Positions 1 to 12,244 of a stretch of DNA of 64,000 nt are shown here, one piece after another (position 1 is the stretch's first letter; each line of letters opens with the position of its first letter). Position numbers and translations under genes: made by a program. Origin of the DNA: Bradysia coprophila (Eukaryota > Arthropoda > Insecta > Diptera > Sciaridae); the NCBI RefSeq assembly GCF_014529535.1, contig NW_023503584.1, positions 4,510,832 to 4,574,831 on the forward strand. Reading direction: 5' to 3'. Below the pieces are notes generated by a model. The model saw only the letters and a program-made list of their open reading frames with translations. It was not told the origin of the DNA and did no database searches.

Positions 1-549
1 TGAGCAGTTTCTACTATAAGTGTTATTTAAAAATGGCCGAGTTTTTTTGTTGTTGTTGTGGGTTTACAAGGTGATGCGAGACACATACAGTAGATTACGT
101 TCACCTTTTTATTTTGTGCTATTTTACTCGTTACCTTAGGAAATAAAAATTGTCGCAAATGTCATCAGGTAATGAATCATTTCGCTGGGGTGCAGCTAGT
201 AATAGACAGAGCATGCTACGAAAATGATTCATTACATGATGGAACCATTTTGTGATAAGAGCAACCGCACAAGTGTGTTGTTAAGCAGCAAACTTCGGTA
301 ACTGTTAGTTGAGACAAGTGTAGAGTTTACATATCCGAGCCGAAGCCGACACTCAACAACACACGAGTGAGTTTGCGAGTATCTCAAAATTGTTTCCGAC
401 AGGCCCGTAACCACAAATATTTTTGTATGGTAAAATTGAAAAAAATAGCTAAAAATGGCTAAATTAGAGGGGGCTCTGCCTACTCCAGCCACTACCTGGT
501 TACGGGTCTGGTTTCCGAATTAAGGAATCATGCCAGCAGCATGCACTGG

Positions 550-770
550 ATGTCTCGTTTATGTCTCAAAAAGCCTTCTATGTCTTACAAAGTCTTTTTT
601 AGTTCTCACAATGCCCTCAATGTCTCATAAAGTCCTCAATGTTTCAGAAAGTCCTCAATATCTCACGAAGTTCTCATGGTCTCACACAAGCCCAGATGTC
701 TCGCTAAAGTCTTATAAAGTCCTCATGGTCTCACAAAAGTCTCGTATAAGTCGCACAGGTGTCGAAATCA
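550..770 (+). repeat. Degenerate tandem repeat of about 20 bp
   Basis: The stretch is a run of variants of a unit like TGTCTCATAAAGTCCTCAA, repeated about ten times with a period of about 20-21 bp and substantial drift between copies. It happens to lack stops in one plus-strand frame (530-808). The resulting Ser/Leu-rich translation mirrors the repeat and shows no domain, so I treat it as a minisatellite and not a gene. Confidence 0.6.
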
Positions 771-1128
771 GATATCTCACTCCCATATTAAAACACGTGA
801 GGATTTGAGACATCTCAATTCGATTTTTTTTTACTCGGGTGGGATAAAATTTATATTTTAAAACTTCAACCGACAAAATGGAAATAAAACGACCTGGAAA
901 AGGCAACGCAACATCAATAAATGTAAAAGTGTCTGATTTCTCAGCGGATACAGGGGACTGATTTTCTTGGCATATATTGCGAAGACAATAAGTTGTCTAC
1001 CACAACGATTAGTGAAGCACAATTCGGTGTCCAAAAATATATTTTTCCCAAATCTTAAGAAAATTTTTGTTTTGTTCAAAAGATTTTAAAAGCAAACAAT
1101 TATGTCTCTTCTCTCCCTTCCATCCATC

Positions 1129-1134
1129 TTTATT
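1129..1134 (-). promoter_or_regulatory. Poly(A) signal of the FABP gene
   Basis: AATAAA on the minus strand, about 60 nt beyond the stop codon of the fatty-acid-binding protein gene, a usual distance for a 3' end. Confidence 0.5.
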
Positions 1135-1194
1135 ACACGGTAATCACATTTGATTTTTCAAGCTTTCTATGCATTTTCGTCACTCGTTCTCATT

Positions 1195-1730
1195 TTAAAC
1201 TGCCTTGTATGTACGCGTAGCGGTGACATCTCCATAGGTTGATGTTGCAACCATTTCTGTTTCGGAAAATACACGGACAATGACTGAATTTTTCTGGCAT
1301 TTCTCAACTTGGGTGAGGGTGTTTCCATCCAATGTGAATGTGGTCAAAACTTTGCGACCGTCGGCGGTTTCCTGTTCCTTCTCTTCGCCAAGTTTGAATG
1401 TGAGTTCGAAGTTTTTGAATGTTGATTCGTTGAAATAGTGGAATACGTCACCACGTTGTTCCAAGTAACATGTAGGATGAACGGACAAGCCCACTTTTCG
1501 AAGAACAAGTCCGACTCCTAAATGAAGGAAAATTTACAAAACGTTTAGAATTACATTGGAATTTGAGTAGGATAAGTGTGATAGTTCCACACGGAGTCCA
1601 TGCACCATGAAATTATACTCGAGCAAACTGTTTCTTAGTGCATCCAGGATCTATACTGACCTAACTCTTTCATGTATTCATCGAAGTTCTCTGATGAGTC
1701 AAGTTTGTATTTTCTTCCAACCCAAGCCAT
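1195..1730 (-). CDS. Fatty acid-binding protein (FABP/CRABP family), complete, two coding exons
   Basis: Cytosolic lipid carrier of the intracellular lipid-binding family, expected to shuttle fatty acids or other hydrophobic ligands. Exon 1 is complement(1661..1730) and exon 2 is complement(1195..1517). The 143-nt intron has a GT donor (G|GTCAGT) and an AG acceptor and splits a Gly codon in phase 1. The joined product is 130 residues, the usual family length, and begins MAWVGRKYKLDSSENFDEYM, matching the conserved N-terminal FABP signature. Strand blocks such as ADGRKV, FTLDGN and IVRVF follow in family order. The C-terminal R-x-Y (R125, Y127) that normally contacts the ligand carboxylate is present. 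There is no signal peptide, as expected for a cytosolic protein. Family assignment is secure; the specific paralogue and ligand cannot be told from sequence alone. Confidence 0.93.
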
Positions 1731-1825
1731 TTTTTATTACTTTCACTTTCAAACGTTAAGATCGGAGCAGGAAACTTATTCACAGATGCAAAACTGTAAT
1801 AAATCGAATTTTAAAAATTACTAAT

Positions 1826-1833
1826 TTTATATA
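1826..1833 (-). promoter_or_regulatory. Candidate TATA box for the FABP gene
   Basis: TATATAAA on the minus strand about 95 nt upstream of the FABP start codon. The distance would allow a short 5' UTR. In an AT-rich genome such a match can be chance, so support is modest. Confidence 0.3.
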
Positions 1834-1834
1834 C

Positions 1835-2440
1835 TCCTAATCTTGTGATAACGTGTGGAAATATTGGCTGAGATATTGCAATGTACACTTGGTGTTATGT
1901 GATTAGATAAGAAAAACGTAATCTAAAGTATTAAGTAATACACAGTATCGGACTGACCAATGCAATTTACTGGTGTAGCTGTGATGACGGTGAATTTGCT
2001 CTCTCTTTTTCAAAATTTTTTGTCGAGGAAGAAAATTTCTTAGTGGAACGTCCTGCAAAATCCTGATAAACACATTGGTTGGTAGTAACTTAATTAGTTA
2101 TGTTGATTGGTTCTGAGTAAATTAATACAAAGATTAAAATTAGGCCTCAGGCCTCTTTTGTGTCCAATTGTAAATAATATAACAACCAATGACTTCTTGA
2201 ATTTGTTATGTTAATCGCAGACACAGACAAGTTTGCTGGCTCTCTATTTGCCTTTACTTTTCTAATATAATGCAAACTTCATCAAACTGTTATCGATACC
2301 AACGAAATAAATAAATAATGACATCCAACAATATGTTGTATCATATAGCAAAATGAATGTTAAATCAAATGAAGTAGGAGATTTTCCGCCATTATATTGA
2401 AAATTCATTTTTGATTTTTTTTATGCACAGTGATACACAA
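1835..2440. other. Intergenic, no gene seen
   Basis: AT-rich sequence upstream of the FABP gene. No sustained coding frame, RNA gene or clear repeat was seen. GGCCTCAGGCCTC at about 2140 is a small GC-rich direct repeat. Confidence 0.5.
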
Positions 2441-2449
2441 GCATTAGGG

Positions 2450-2713
2450 TCGGTACTACTTCTTTTTATGCTTTTCTGCCCACCCCCATACAGTCCAATG
2501 TTATGCCGCCTTTTTATATTTTTAATGTTCATTTCAATGTTGTAATCCTTATCTCGTTGTTGAGGCTCTATTTGTTTATTACGCTAGTCATTTGTAATTC
2601 TTCTTTTTTTGTAATTTGTTAATCTATTGTTATGAAAAGTCTATGAACATTTGTATAAGAACCTACCTTGTTGTTCTGATAAATAAACCAAATTAAATTA
2701 AATTAAATTAAAA
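2450..2713 (+). mobile_element. Possible truncated 3' end of a non-LTR retrotransposon
   Basis: The stretch ends in ATAAATAAACC followed by about four copies of AAATT (2691-2712). That layout, a non-coding AT-rich stretch with an AATAAA-like motif and a short simple-repeat tail, is typical of 5'-truncated LINE 3' ends. No reverse transcriptase is left, so the call rests only on the tail. Confidence 0.25.
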
Positions 2714-3418
2714 TGATCAGATCAAAAGAAGTAAAAGATGATGCTTGCCGTAACTTAATGATTGACAGACGTACTCAAGTATAAACAAAAATTGTATTTG
2801 CAAAGTTGGTTTTAAATTTTTAAATTTTGGTGTTTTTAGGAGTCATATTGCATAACCGAAATGTTGCTCAATCTGACCAAAATTTTTTTGCTTATATATT
2901 GTTACTTTCTTAATTGAAACTACAACTTCCAAAGAAGCATGCAGTTACATAAAACGTGACTTATTTTTGAATGTGGTACGAGTATAAATATAGTAAGCTG
3001 GTGGGTTGGTGGTGTCACAGTTTCATGAATTAAACGAGATATCGAACGATTTATCACTCTTTAAATTTGCTGAAATTAAATATGATTATTGGAAATGAAT
3101 ATAATTCTTATCTCAAAAGATAGCCAATCCATTCAATAATTTGTTGTGTAGGAGCGAAGTACAATTTTTCGTGATATAAATCATTGGCTTGAAAGATGAA
3201 CTACTTATATCTGCTTACCTTATATAGGTACCACTCATTGGAGTACTTGTTTTGGTTGTTAAGTAGCGGTAGCAACCTTAGTAAAATAATAATAATCTAC
3301 CTTAACAACCCATGAAGGGTTTGGTGCTCGATCATTCATACAGTATAATATGCCTTGCTTTTGCTTATGATTCTTCTCTTGTCCATTACCGAAATATTTT
3401 ACTATGCCTACATGACTT

Positions 3419-3592
3419 GGACCACTGCTGTGCTTCTAGCAGGAACATAAGAAATATTCGGGGGCTTATTCTTGGTGTGAATAAAAACACACAACACATG
3501 CACTTGTACAAGCATATTTATTTGAAAATTTGGCAGATTTTTGACTTCGAAAAAATGAGTGTTTGTGCTAGAAGCAGTGCTATGCTTGGACC
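3419..3592. mobile_element. Short imperfect terminal-inverted-repeat element (MITE-like)
   Basis: The arms at 3419-3441 and 3566-3592 are imperfect reverse complements sharing the core TGCTTCTAGCA / TGCTAGAAGCA and outer GGWCC. They enclose about 120 bp with no coding capacity. I could not find a clear target duplication, so a chance inverted repeat is not excluded. Confidence 0.3.
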
Positions 3593-4523
3593 GAATCAGC
3601 ATTGTTTTTTGTTTACAAATCTGATAATCGGTTCAAATCTGTCTTTATCTTGCAACTCAATCTTATTAAAAGACGACAAGCTATTGGTATAGTTTAGTTA
3701 ATGTGTCGCTATAATTTAAATAGAAGATTGCTAATTCATGAGAGTGGCGAAGTATCTCCATACTGTTTGTTCTATTACTGTAAACTGCGACTACGAGATA
3801 ATGGAAACCGTAGAGTAAATATTTGTTTTACATCTTGAAATTGAAACGTTGTTTATATCGATCCACTGTAAGTGAGTGGACCTATTAGTGCTGGTGTTTC
3901 TGAGACTTTTGGCTATTAATGGCAAACTTATGTCCAAAGTTCGCCTCCAGTTGTCTCAATTAACATTTATTTATCTTTACACCACCTTTAATCAGAGCAA
4001 ATTGCAATTTTTATTTTTATCTCAAGACAATCAATATTTATTGCAGATGTGCTATTATCGACTGGTTTTTATTTCCATCCGAAGACGTTAGGACGCTTTT
4101 ATGCAATTCTATTCAATATGGTTATTGTCGTCAACGTTATAATGGGACTGAAATAAGATTAGATAACGGTTCCGATACGTAGGAGTGAATGCTAAAAATA
4201 TACCTAGCTGCTAGCAATACTTTACTAAGTAAATCATTCTTCAAAATATTGTGCCAATGGATTTTGCGAAAAAGAATTTTTCTTTATTTTTTCTGCACCA
4301 TACCAATTTTCTCTATAATTTTCTTTTGTGTTCAGCAATTTAATCTAATTTCATTTCATTATTTTTATTGCTTTTATTGTTCCGGCACATGAAATGTACT
4401 AGATTCATAGTTTCGCGTTCTAATAAATATCAATAAAATATTCCTCTTTTGAAACAAGAGAAAATTAATGTATGAATTCCATGGCAGCCACAAAAACTAG
4501 GATTTTCTTTACGAAGCAGCAGA

Positions 4524-5530
4524 GTACAATAGATGGGTCCAGAATCTTATGGGAAAATAAAAGTTTCGAGAAAGTTGGCGGACCCCGGGGAAAACGAACC
4601 TATATGACCCACTGATAAAAAATATATATGGGGCCGATGCGATCCGAGTTGGTTTATGGGTCGCGCAATGACGAAATATGTGAAAAACCACGAAAATGAG
4701 GGTTAAAGAAAAATTGAACGTAACTAACAGATGCTGAGGTCACTTCTTAAGGTGAGTTGGATTATTTCACTTCAGAATAATTCAAAGAAACCGATTTGAT
4801 GATTTGTAAGTGCATTCGCAGCTCCCAAGTCAGTCAAAGATTCCCAATGTGTTCACTCAGTCTTTGGGTTCTTCCAAAACATTTATGGGATGTGCATCGG
4901 ATATATTTATGTCTAACGAGAGCTTATGGCATAAGCTTTCATTGCAAAAAGAAATTTTTTCGAAAACAATTTTTTGAAGCTATATAGATATCGATTTTGG
5001 TGCAAAAATGTCAGGGTCGTGAACTCAGGCAATTTTCAAATGACTGTTACGTCATGACACCAACTTGAAACTTATTGTGTGTGGGCTCGTTAGAAAGCCA
5101 CTGTCATTACCTTTACAACGACACCTAACACTTAATTTAAAGAGTGACCTCGCCTGACTTTGTATTACTTGGAAATTATCTGTCGATTTTTGTCTATATC
5201 AATACATATTGTTAGGTGTGCCCAGACGATATAAAAATTCCAAAAAAATGAAACAAACGCATTTTTGATGCTTTTGCATCTAATCTAAGTTGTCTGGACC
5301 AAAAAAGTTTGATATTGTCGTTAAAAAAATTTTCGCATACAAAGTAATGGAAAAAATGTATGGAAAATTTCAGTGTTTTTTCACACGTTTCGTCCTTAAG
5401 CGACCCATAAACCTACTCGGATCGCATCGGCCCCATATACAATTTTTATCAGGAGGCCATAAAGGTTTATTTTCCCCGGGGTCCGCCAACTTCCTCGACA
5501 CTTTTATTTTTTGGACCCCCCTAGAGTACA
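4524..5530. mobile_element. Non-autonomous foldback/TIR element with about 180-bp arms
   Basis: The left arm (about 4524-4705) and right arm (about 5370-5530) are diverged reverse complements. Shared landmarks are the outer GTAC...GGGTCC, then AAGTTGGCGGACCCCGGGG, then GGGGCCGATGCGATCCGA and ACCCATAAACC. About 660 bp of non-coding sequence lies between. The short open frames across the arms (4509-4691 minus, 5290-5538 plus) are reflections of the same inverted repeat and not genes. No target duplication could be assigned, so the superfamily is unknown. Confidence 0.75.
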
Positions 5531-5539
5531 AGGAATAAA

Positions 5540-6310
5540 TATTTGCATTGTACAGATCGTAAATAATAACGATTGTAACATAGTTATCTGTTAACGGAAA
5601 GTTGCTTTTCGATAGTGTGTTACCCGTGAATTACCCAAGAATGCGCAATTTTCCGTTTTTCCCCAGTCTTATTATTATGAGTATTTTAATGGGATTTTTT
5701 TAAAAACTTTATTTCTTTACAAATTCTTCAAAAGTTCCTTAGGACATTTTTCAGAACTTGTAGAAATTTTCAGAATTTTCCACAATTTAAATTCCCAATA
5801 ATAAGCCATGTTCCCCAGAAGAAACCACATAATTTTCCAAAACAAATGAATCCGAAAAGGTTCAAAAGGTGCGGCGAGAAAATAGATATCTAACCCGTAC
5901 TGTGAAACGTGTAATATTACCCCAAATAAGAGCACATTCATGAGAGGTTTAAACCATTCATATCAAGCATCTGTTATTCAACACGACGATGCAAATAGAC
6001 GATGAGTTCGCTAGTCTGTTCTTATGTATGTTGAATTTAATGAAGTTATAGATTTTGTGTCAAATAAGCGAAGTAACAGATTTAAAGAGTATAAGCGCTT
6101 TCTGCTTTTGAACAATATATAACATGTACGGCTAGAGTTATGAAACTGTAAGTTCAGCATATTAAGCGTTATAGAATATTTATGGCGACAAGCAATAAAA
6201 AGGATATGGGGAAACTCAAAACAATAGATTACCAATGAGTAATGCTGTTGGCCATATAAATTTATAATACAGATGCACATGTAACGAAAGACCTTCCGCA
6301 AAATAAATGA
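5540..6310. other. Intergenic, no gene seen
   Basis: AT-rich sequence between the 4.5-kb foldback and the LINE fragment. Only short open frames of low complexity were seen; none resembles a known family. Confidence 0.5.
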
Positions 6311-6359
6311 CCATTAGATGGACATTATATTTCACCCATATTATACTGAGCAAACATAC

Positions 6360-7655
6360 AGGCGCTCTGTTGCGTATTGTTGTGATGAAATGTTAGTACA
6401 ACGTTTAAAAAAATCAAAAACATTCAGTCAAGAGCAATTTTTATCTATTCTCAATTATACAGTTATGTTTATCGACACTGTTGACCCGAAGCGACTAGTT
6501 CGCAAACTCAAACGTATGGGATTGTCGGATTCATCGAGAAAGCTCCTACTAAGCTATCTTCAGAACGTCGGACAGCAACGAGAGTTGGTGTCAACGCGAG
6601 CAACCTCAAATAGGTCAATGTTGGCGTATCCCAAGGATCTGAGATGGGAGACCATTGAATTTCATTATTTATATCAACGATTCAATGAATCTCGATCTGA
6701 TTGGTCAACTGGTGTTGTACGCGGATGATGCTGATCTATGCACTTGACTCTACACAAAGCTTGGAAAATGCAATGCAACATAGATTTGATCCACCAATCT
6801 ATGCAGAAATGTGTTAGCACTCAACGCCGGTAAAACGTGCTACTTAACATTTGGTCGTGCGAATAACATGGACAATATCAGAATCACTGTGGACGGAAAA
6901 GTAATTGAACGAGTCAAGAAATACAAGGACTTAAGACTTATCCTCGATGAAGACCTAAAATTCCATGCCCTTGTTAAACACGTGAAAAAACTGATCACAC
7001 AGTTCATTTCGTTAAGGTGGTGTAAAGGGAAATATATATACCGATGGCGAAGAAAAAACAATTATACTTTGCATATGTTCAAAATCATCTGACGTACATG
7101 TTACCAATATAAAGGAGACTGCGCTGGGTACAAACTCAAGGATATACAAACCTTGCAGAATCGATGCATCAAAGCAATTTATCGGTTTGACAGACGCACA
7201 TCGACAACGTACACATCGACAACCACAGCACAAGCCTGCTACCAATGTCCGAACTTGCGGAAATTTGAACGAATCGTATGTATCCACAAACTTGTCAACT
7301 CGCTGACCAAGCACAATTTCCATTTCACCAACAACAGAGATGTACATGGTCGATTGGTCGATCAACGAGAAGAAATTTACACATCCACATCTTTAACCAA
7401 CATTCTTCCATCATTTCTGCGAATGTCAATAGCTTTGAGTGAATATAATTCCATTGATAGTCCTATTAGGAAACTGATTAACTTGAGAACGTTTAAAGCT
7501 AAAGTTAAACTGAAAATCATGAGTAATAGCACAGCACTGACTTAAGGTCCAAATTGAACCGAAAAAAAGATAATTTGTAAGGCCGAAACTGTATTCCATT
7601 CGGCGCGGCACTTTAATTGGAATAATAATAAACGCTATTTTCAACAAAAAAAAAT
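6360..7655 (+). pseudogene. Frameshifted CR1/Jockey-like non-LTR retrotransposon fragment (reverse transcriptase and 3' end)
   Basis: A decayed reverse transcriptase is spread over several frames. IDTVDPKRLV is visible near 6470, a GVSQGSEMGP variant of the GVPQG block near 6635, and YADDAD, the polymerase active-site motif, near 6717-6734. NAGKTCYLTFGR follows near 6825, and a long C-terminal frame (7153-7545) includes NRCIKAIYR. At least two frameshifts and several stops separate these blocks, and the upstream endonuclease is missing, so the copy is dead and 5'-truncated. After the last stop come a short 3' UTR and an A-rich end near 7645. The clade assignment (CR1/L2/Jockey group) is by motif style and could be wrong within non-LTR elements. 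Confidence 0.8.
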
Positions 7656-7659
7656 GTGT

Positions 7660-8920
7660 TAGTAGTACACATTTAAGATCACCCCTTTCGGTGTTGAGCA
7701 CACGCAATGATATAATACATAAAATACACCATATGAAAAAGCCAAGCGCAATCACATAAATTATCCATCCCAAAGAAGAAGAAGAAGAAGATTGTTTCAC
7801 TTGAAACGTAAGTTTCACCGTATGTAGATAAATATTGATGGGGGAGGCCCACATTATATGCGTTCGTATTTGATGTATTCTGTTATACCGACAGAACATT
7901 ATATATTTACCAATGCGCTGTATATTTACCAATGACCTTGATATATTGACTGAAACTTTTCAAATGGGTTGCGATTGTGCTACATATATAAAAGTCGATC
8001 CTCTTTCACAATAAAACAGATAGCTTTCCCTACCTTAACATTCTTTATGTTGTTTGAGAAATCATATGATTCAATAGACTTATGCATCAATCGAATGAAC
8101 TTTTTTTTTCTCTTCTTTCGATTGTAGCGAAATATATTTTTTTATGAAAATAAACTTCAAGGATTTATTACATCGAAAAGCTGGAGAGAAATGTTATGGG
8201 TAACCTTGTCGATGATTGTACATGTTATATCTAACAATTTGTTGAAAGTCCAAGTAAACTTTTCAATAAAAAAAATTCTTTGAAATCTTTTATTGTTGTG
8301 CACCATTCGTAATCGTATATTTGTTTAATTTATGAAATGGATTCACTTTTCATTCACAATGGAATCGACTCAATATTAGCAGAAAGCAATATACAAATCG
8401 CCAGAAGGATTTGTCGGAAAGTTCTTTTTTTTTAATTTCTTCGGTGTCTTTACTACGATGTCGTCGACGCTCAACAAATCCAATAAACAAAGAAAAAGTT
8501 GTGTTACTTATGTAAAACTTCCAATGAATTTAACTTCGAATAAAATATTTTTATCAAAAATATTGTTCTTATCCCGACTTTCGGAATACTTTTGAATATA
8601 TTACAATTGTATTGCAACATATGGTGATTAATATGATATATGGATAGAATATGATGTTTGCCCTTTACACACATTCTCGAAAGTTTTCTCGTTTTTATTT
8701 GATATTTATGCAAATACAATTCTCAAAATTCTACAACAGTTTGGTCAATAATTCTGCACATAATCTGAGATCGGGTCTAGACTCAAAGACTACATGGTGT
8801 GGGTTTTGCCAGCCTTCAATAAAACAGAAAATATTTGAATAAGGAAATTGGTGGAAATTATTGAATTTTATTTACAAATTTTTGGCGGATATTTTAAAGC
8901 TTTGAGTAAAACGTAAGCAC
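7660..8920. other. Intergenic, no gene seen
   Basis: AT-rich. It contains a short GAA run (about 7779-7795) and a good TATA match, TATATAAAAG at 7985, with no recognisable gene after it. A minus-strand open frame (7426-7932) overlaps the LINE fragment and carries one hydrophobic segment, but it has no family resemblance. Confidence 0.4.
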
Positions 8921-8924
8921 TTAA

Positions 8925-10443
8925 CTGGGAGTTGCGGGAAATGTTAACTACTATCTAAAGGCAAGAATGTATTCGTAGCTTGCAACAAATTCGATCAAAT
9001 TAACTTTTATTTTGTTTACTTTAATATTTTACCCAGAACATTTATTCAACAAATCTAGCATTAACAACAATAGAACATTGAAAAAATTCCTCGTTGATTG
9101 ATTTTTTATTCTTCAAAAATGTGATCTCAGGAACCATGAAAATATGAGTGAACATAAACTATAGTCACAATGAATCTCGTTTTTCGACATACAAACAAAA
9201 TAAGAATAAAAATTTAGTTTTCATAATTGCTGCTTAAAAAAATCATTTTATTCGAACGAATAAGTCGCCGTTGGTAAACGATCAATAAAATTTCAAATTT
9301 CACTAAAAATGCAGAAAGAAAGCTTTTTATAAAAGTGTTCAAAAATTCTGTGCCAATTACATCAGTGTAGACGTTCATATCGACTTGTCACTAAACACTC
9401 TCCTCTTTGAACGCACTCAAAACATGTTCGTTTAATATGGCATACAATGTAAATCACATGTACATCACATGTACATCAAATGTACATCTCCTGTGAATCA
9501 AATGTGACGACAAAAAATGTTTGATTAGCACGTACAGCAAATCTACGCAATATTTTGACACATCTACGCCACATCTAAATAGTTTAAGGAACATAGAATC
9601 AGGTTGCAATTGAGTTTCGACAAAAATAATTTTTAATTTAGGTGAATGTGAGCATGCAAAATGGCCAAATTTGCCTGATATGACACATTTGCCCATATGT
9701 GATCCGCACATTTGGCCTTATAATAACACAATGTATTCAATTTTATTGCACATATCGGTGCATTTGAGTCCAAAGTATTACGATGTGACAAAAGTTTGAT
9801 GAAATTCATCGCTAATTGTGCAAATGTGACGATTAAACGAAATGTGATGTACATTTAATTCACATTTGAATGCCGAATGTGAAACAAATGCGGAATACAT
9901 GTGAAACACATGCGAAACACATGTGAAGTGAATGTGTTTGTGAGAGCGTTTGGAGGATTCGTGTACAAATCTTACAAAAATACAACACTTGTTTGAAAGG
10001 ATAGACTATTCGAATTTGAAATTATTTTTTGACGAACGAACAATGATTGCGCAGATAAGTAATTAAATGGAATTTTTATTTATTGGTTTTGAATTTATTC
10101 TTGCAACGTTCGAAAGAAACAGATTACTTTTTGAAAATTATTTACGAAATGCATTTTTTAATTGAATCACTTCTCGTAATGTCTAAAAGTCAGATTCAAA
10201 TCGAATTTTTTCAAAATTCATGTTTGCTCATAACGGATCATGGGTCATCGTCATGGTAAACAGGAGAAAGAATTTAGAGTATTCTTCCAAGTATTTGATT
10301 AAAATTAGCAAAACATCACGAAATTTGAAGTGGACGTTGTAAAAGTACATAATAGGAATCAGGTAAATTTTATCCTATTTGGGCTCGCACGAATATATCA
10401 TTCTTGTTTTTAGTTGAGTCTTAACATTTCCCGCAACTCCCTG
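8925..10443. mobile_element. TIR-bounded element of about 1.5 kb with perfect 21-bp termini
   Basis: The termini 8927-8947 and 10421-10441 are exact reverse complements over 21 bp (starting GGGAGTTGCGGGAAATG). Similarity continues inward for about 25 more bp (TAAAxxCAAGAATG...TATTCGT). Including two more bases, the ends read CTGGGAG and CAGGGAG, close to hAT-type ends, but no 8-bp target duplication is apparent. The interior has no transposase and holds a second inverted-repeat structure (9393-9963), so the element is non-autonomous and possibly nested. Confidence 0.6.
9393..9963. repeat. Inverted-repeat block rich in ACATGTG/CACATGT words
   Basis: The left flank (about 9430-9515) and right flank (about 9840-9945) are dense in CACATGTACATC-like and ATGTGAAACACATG-like words, which are themselves palindromic (ACATGT). 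Outermost segments CACTCTCCTCTTTGAACGC and GAGAGCGTTTGGAGGATTC are imperfect reverse complements. It is probably a MITE nested in the 8925-10443 element. The borders are approximate. Confidence 0.45.
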
Positions 10444-10544
10444 AAATAATTCGATGTTAAAGAAGGAAGATAAAAAGGAAGAGAAATTTAAATTACGATA
10501 CAGTGACAGTAATGACAAGTTCTGTGAAGGAAAGCTCAGTACGA

Positions 10545-10868
10545 GTAGGCATGGGCGATAATGATAATGATTATCGATAATTATCGACTTTTTTTATCGA
10601 AAATTATCAAAAAAATATCGATAATCAATAATTATTGATATTTTGATAATTATCAAGATATCGATAATTCGATATTTCGGTCCGAAATTCCGATATTTAT
10701 TGATATATTCCGAAACATCGGTATATTATCATGAATTTTCAGATAAATATCAAAATATTTTGATAATGATCGAATTCCGATATTTTGATAATTATCAAAT
10801 TATCGATAACGATATGATTAATCGATTATCGATAATTTCTTTCGATTGATACTATCGATAATTTTGAA
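10545..10868. repeat. Self-complementary TATCGATA/ATTATCGATAAT array
   Basis: About 320 bp built almost entirely from permutations of TTATCGATAA and GATATTTTGATAAT. The perfect octamer TATCGATA occurs six times, starting at 10572, 10616, 10659, 10801, 10827 and 10853. Every word is its own reverse complement, so the whole block can fold on itself. It lacks coding potential. TATCGATA is the consensus of the insect DRE element bound by DREF, and CGATA is a BEAF-32 core. Whether the sequence is a transposon relic or a regulatory block cannot be decided here. Confidence 0.7.
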
Positions 10869-10869
10869 A

Positions 10870-12240
10870 CCCAATTTACTCAAAAATTGTTTTGAATGAA
10901 TCAATTCCAAAAACATATCACTGCACTTTTCATTATGGTTCACGGGAACTAAGAGCTTGGTCATTTGTTCGGGCTTACTTACTCCAAGATTATTTAAGTG
11001 ACAACGGGTCACAGCTGTCAACGGGCTCTGTACTGTGCTAATTAACACACAAACATTTGTGCAGTTATTCGAACAGAATTTATTTTGTAAACATAAAAAC
11101 CAGTGATTCATCGAAGACGATGTGATATCAATAAAAGCGCCAAGAGAGGTGTAAAAATAAAATAGTTTCACAATTTGGTAAACAAATCACTAATTAAGTG
11201 GCAAACAAACATGTTTTACTTAAAAACGCGTTGTCGGTGCCATGTTACATTATATAATTTCCAATACGGACGGTACTAAAAGTACGTTTTCCTCAGTATG
11301 GCTAAATTGCAATTTTGGTCCTGAAGCGTAATACAAAAACGAGGTAGCTATTTACGTTCAAAATTAAACCAAATCACCGACGGCATTCACACTAATGTAT
11401 TAATTAGTATCGATCCAACCAGAGAGCCTACATATTAGGTTGTTTTGCATTAAGTTTTGAAACTTGAACTTCGTATGATCTCATAATGGAATACATGTTT
11501 TTCAATTACCTGCACTCTCCGTAATATATTCTGAACATTTATGCTCCATTATCTGCACGACTGCCGGAAAGATATAACATAATAATCTCTGTGCAATTAA
11601 AAAAAACGGTTAAAAGTATACACGAGCTGCAGCACAGATATTAACGACATAAATAATGCAACAAAGCATACAAAGCATACAAAAAACGAAATGTATGATA
11701 AATGTTGTCAACCTGCCTCGACACCTCATAATATTTCATTGACTTAATTGTCCATATAAATATAACAAGTAAAGCTGACAACATCATTTTATCAGAATCT
11801 GTTGTTAGGACGTAGAAAATTAATTGTCGGCATGATGAATTGTATAAGATCTGGTAGAAGTGAACAGGAGATTATTAGGATTGTTATGTCGTCTGTACCA
11901 TCTCGATTGTATACATCCCCAGGCTAAGGAGTTATCATTCGACTGTAATAGACCTGCAGGTTAGATGTAACAAATTTTGTTCATTCAAATGTCTGTCCGA
12001 AAAAAATGCCATGAAGATCTCATCTAATATGAAATAAATGGGGCGACGGATGCATGAAAGAAAATGAAGAACCAAAATTTAAATGCATGTCAGCTTCTAC
12101 TTAACAATTTAGAAAACCAGCTGGTAGATTTTTGACCGAAATATATTTTTAAATTATTCAATCTGTTACTTCCTTTGTTGAAAGTATAACCCTTTGTTTG
12201 ATAGAAAATCTTTTACTTCATTCATTTTAACATACATTTG
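10870..12240. other. Intergenic, no gene seen
   Basis: AT-rich sequence left of the copia insertion. No credible coding exon or repeat family was recognised. Confidence 0.45.
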
Positions 12241-12244
12241 AGTA

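Noticed and set aside
7426..7932. Minus-strand frame with a hydrophobic segment
   Set aside because: Half of it is antisense to the LINE fragment, the serine run comes from a GAA microsatellite, and no family match is evident.
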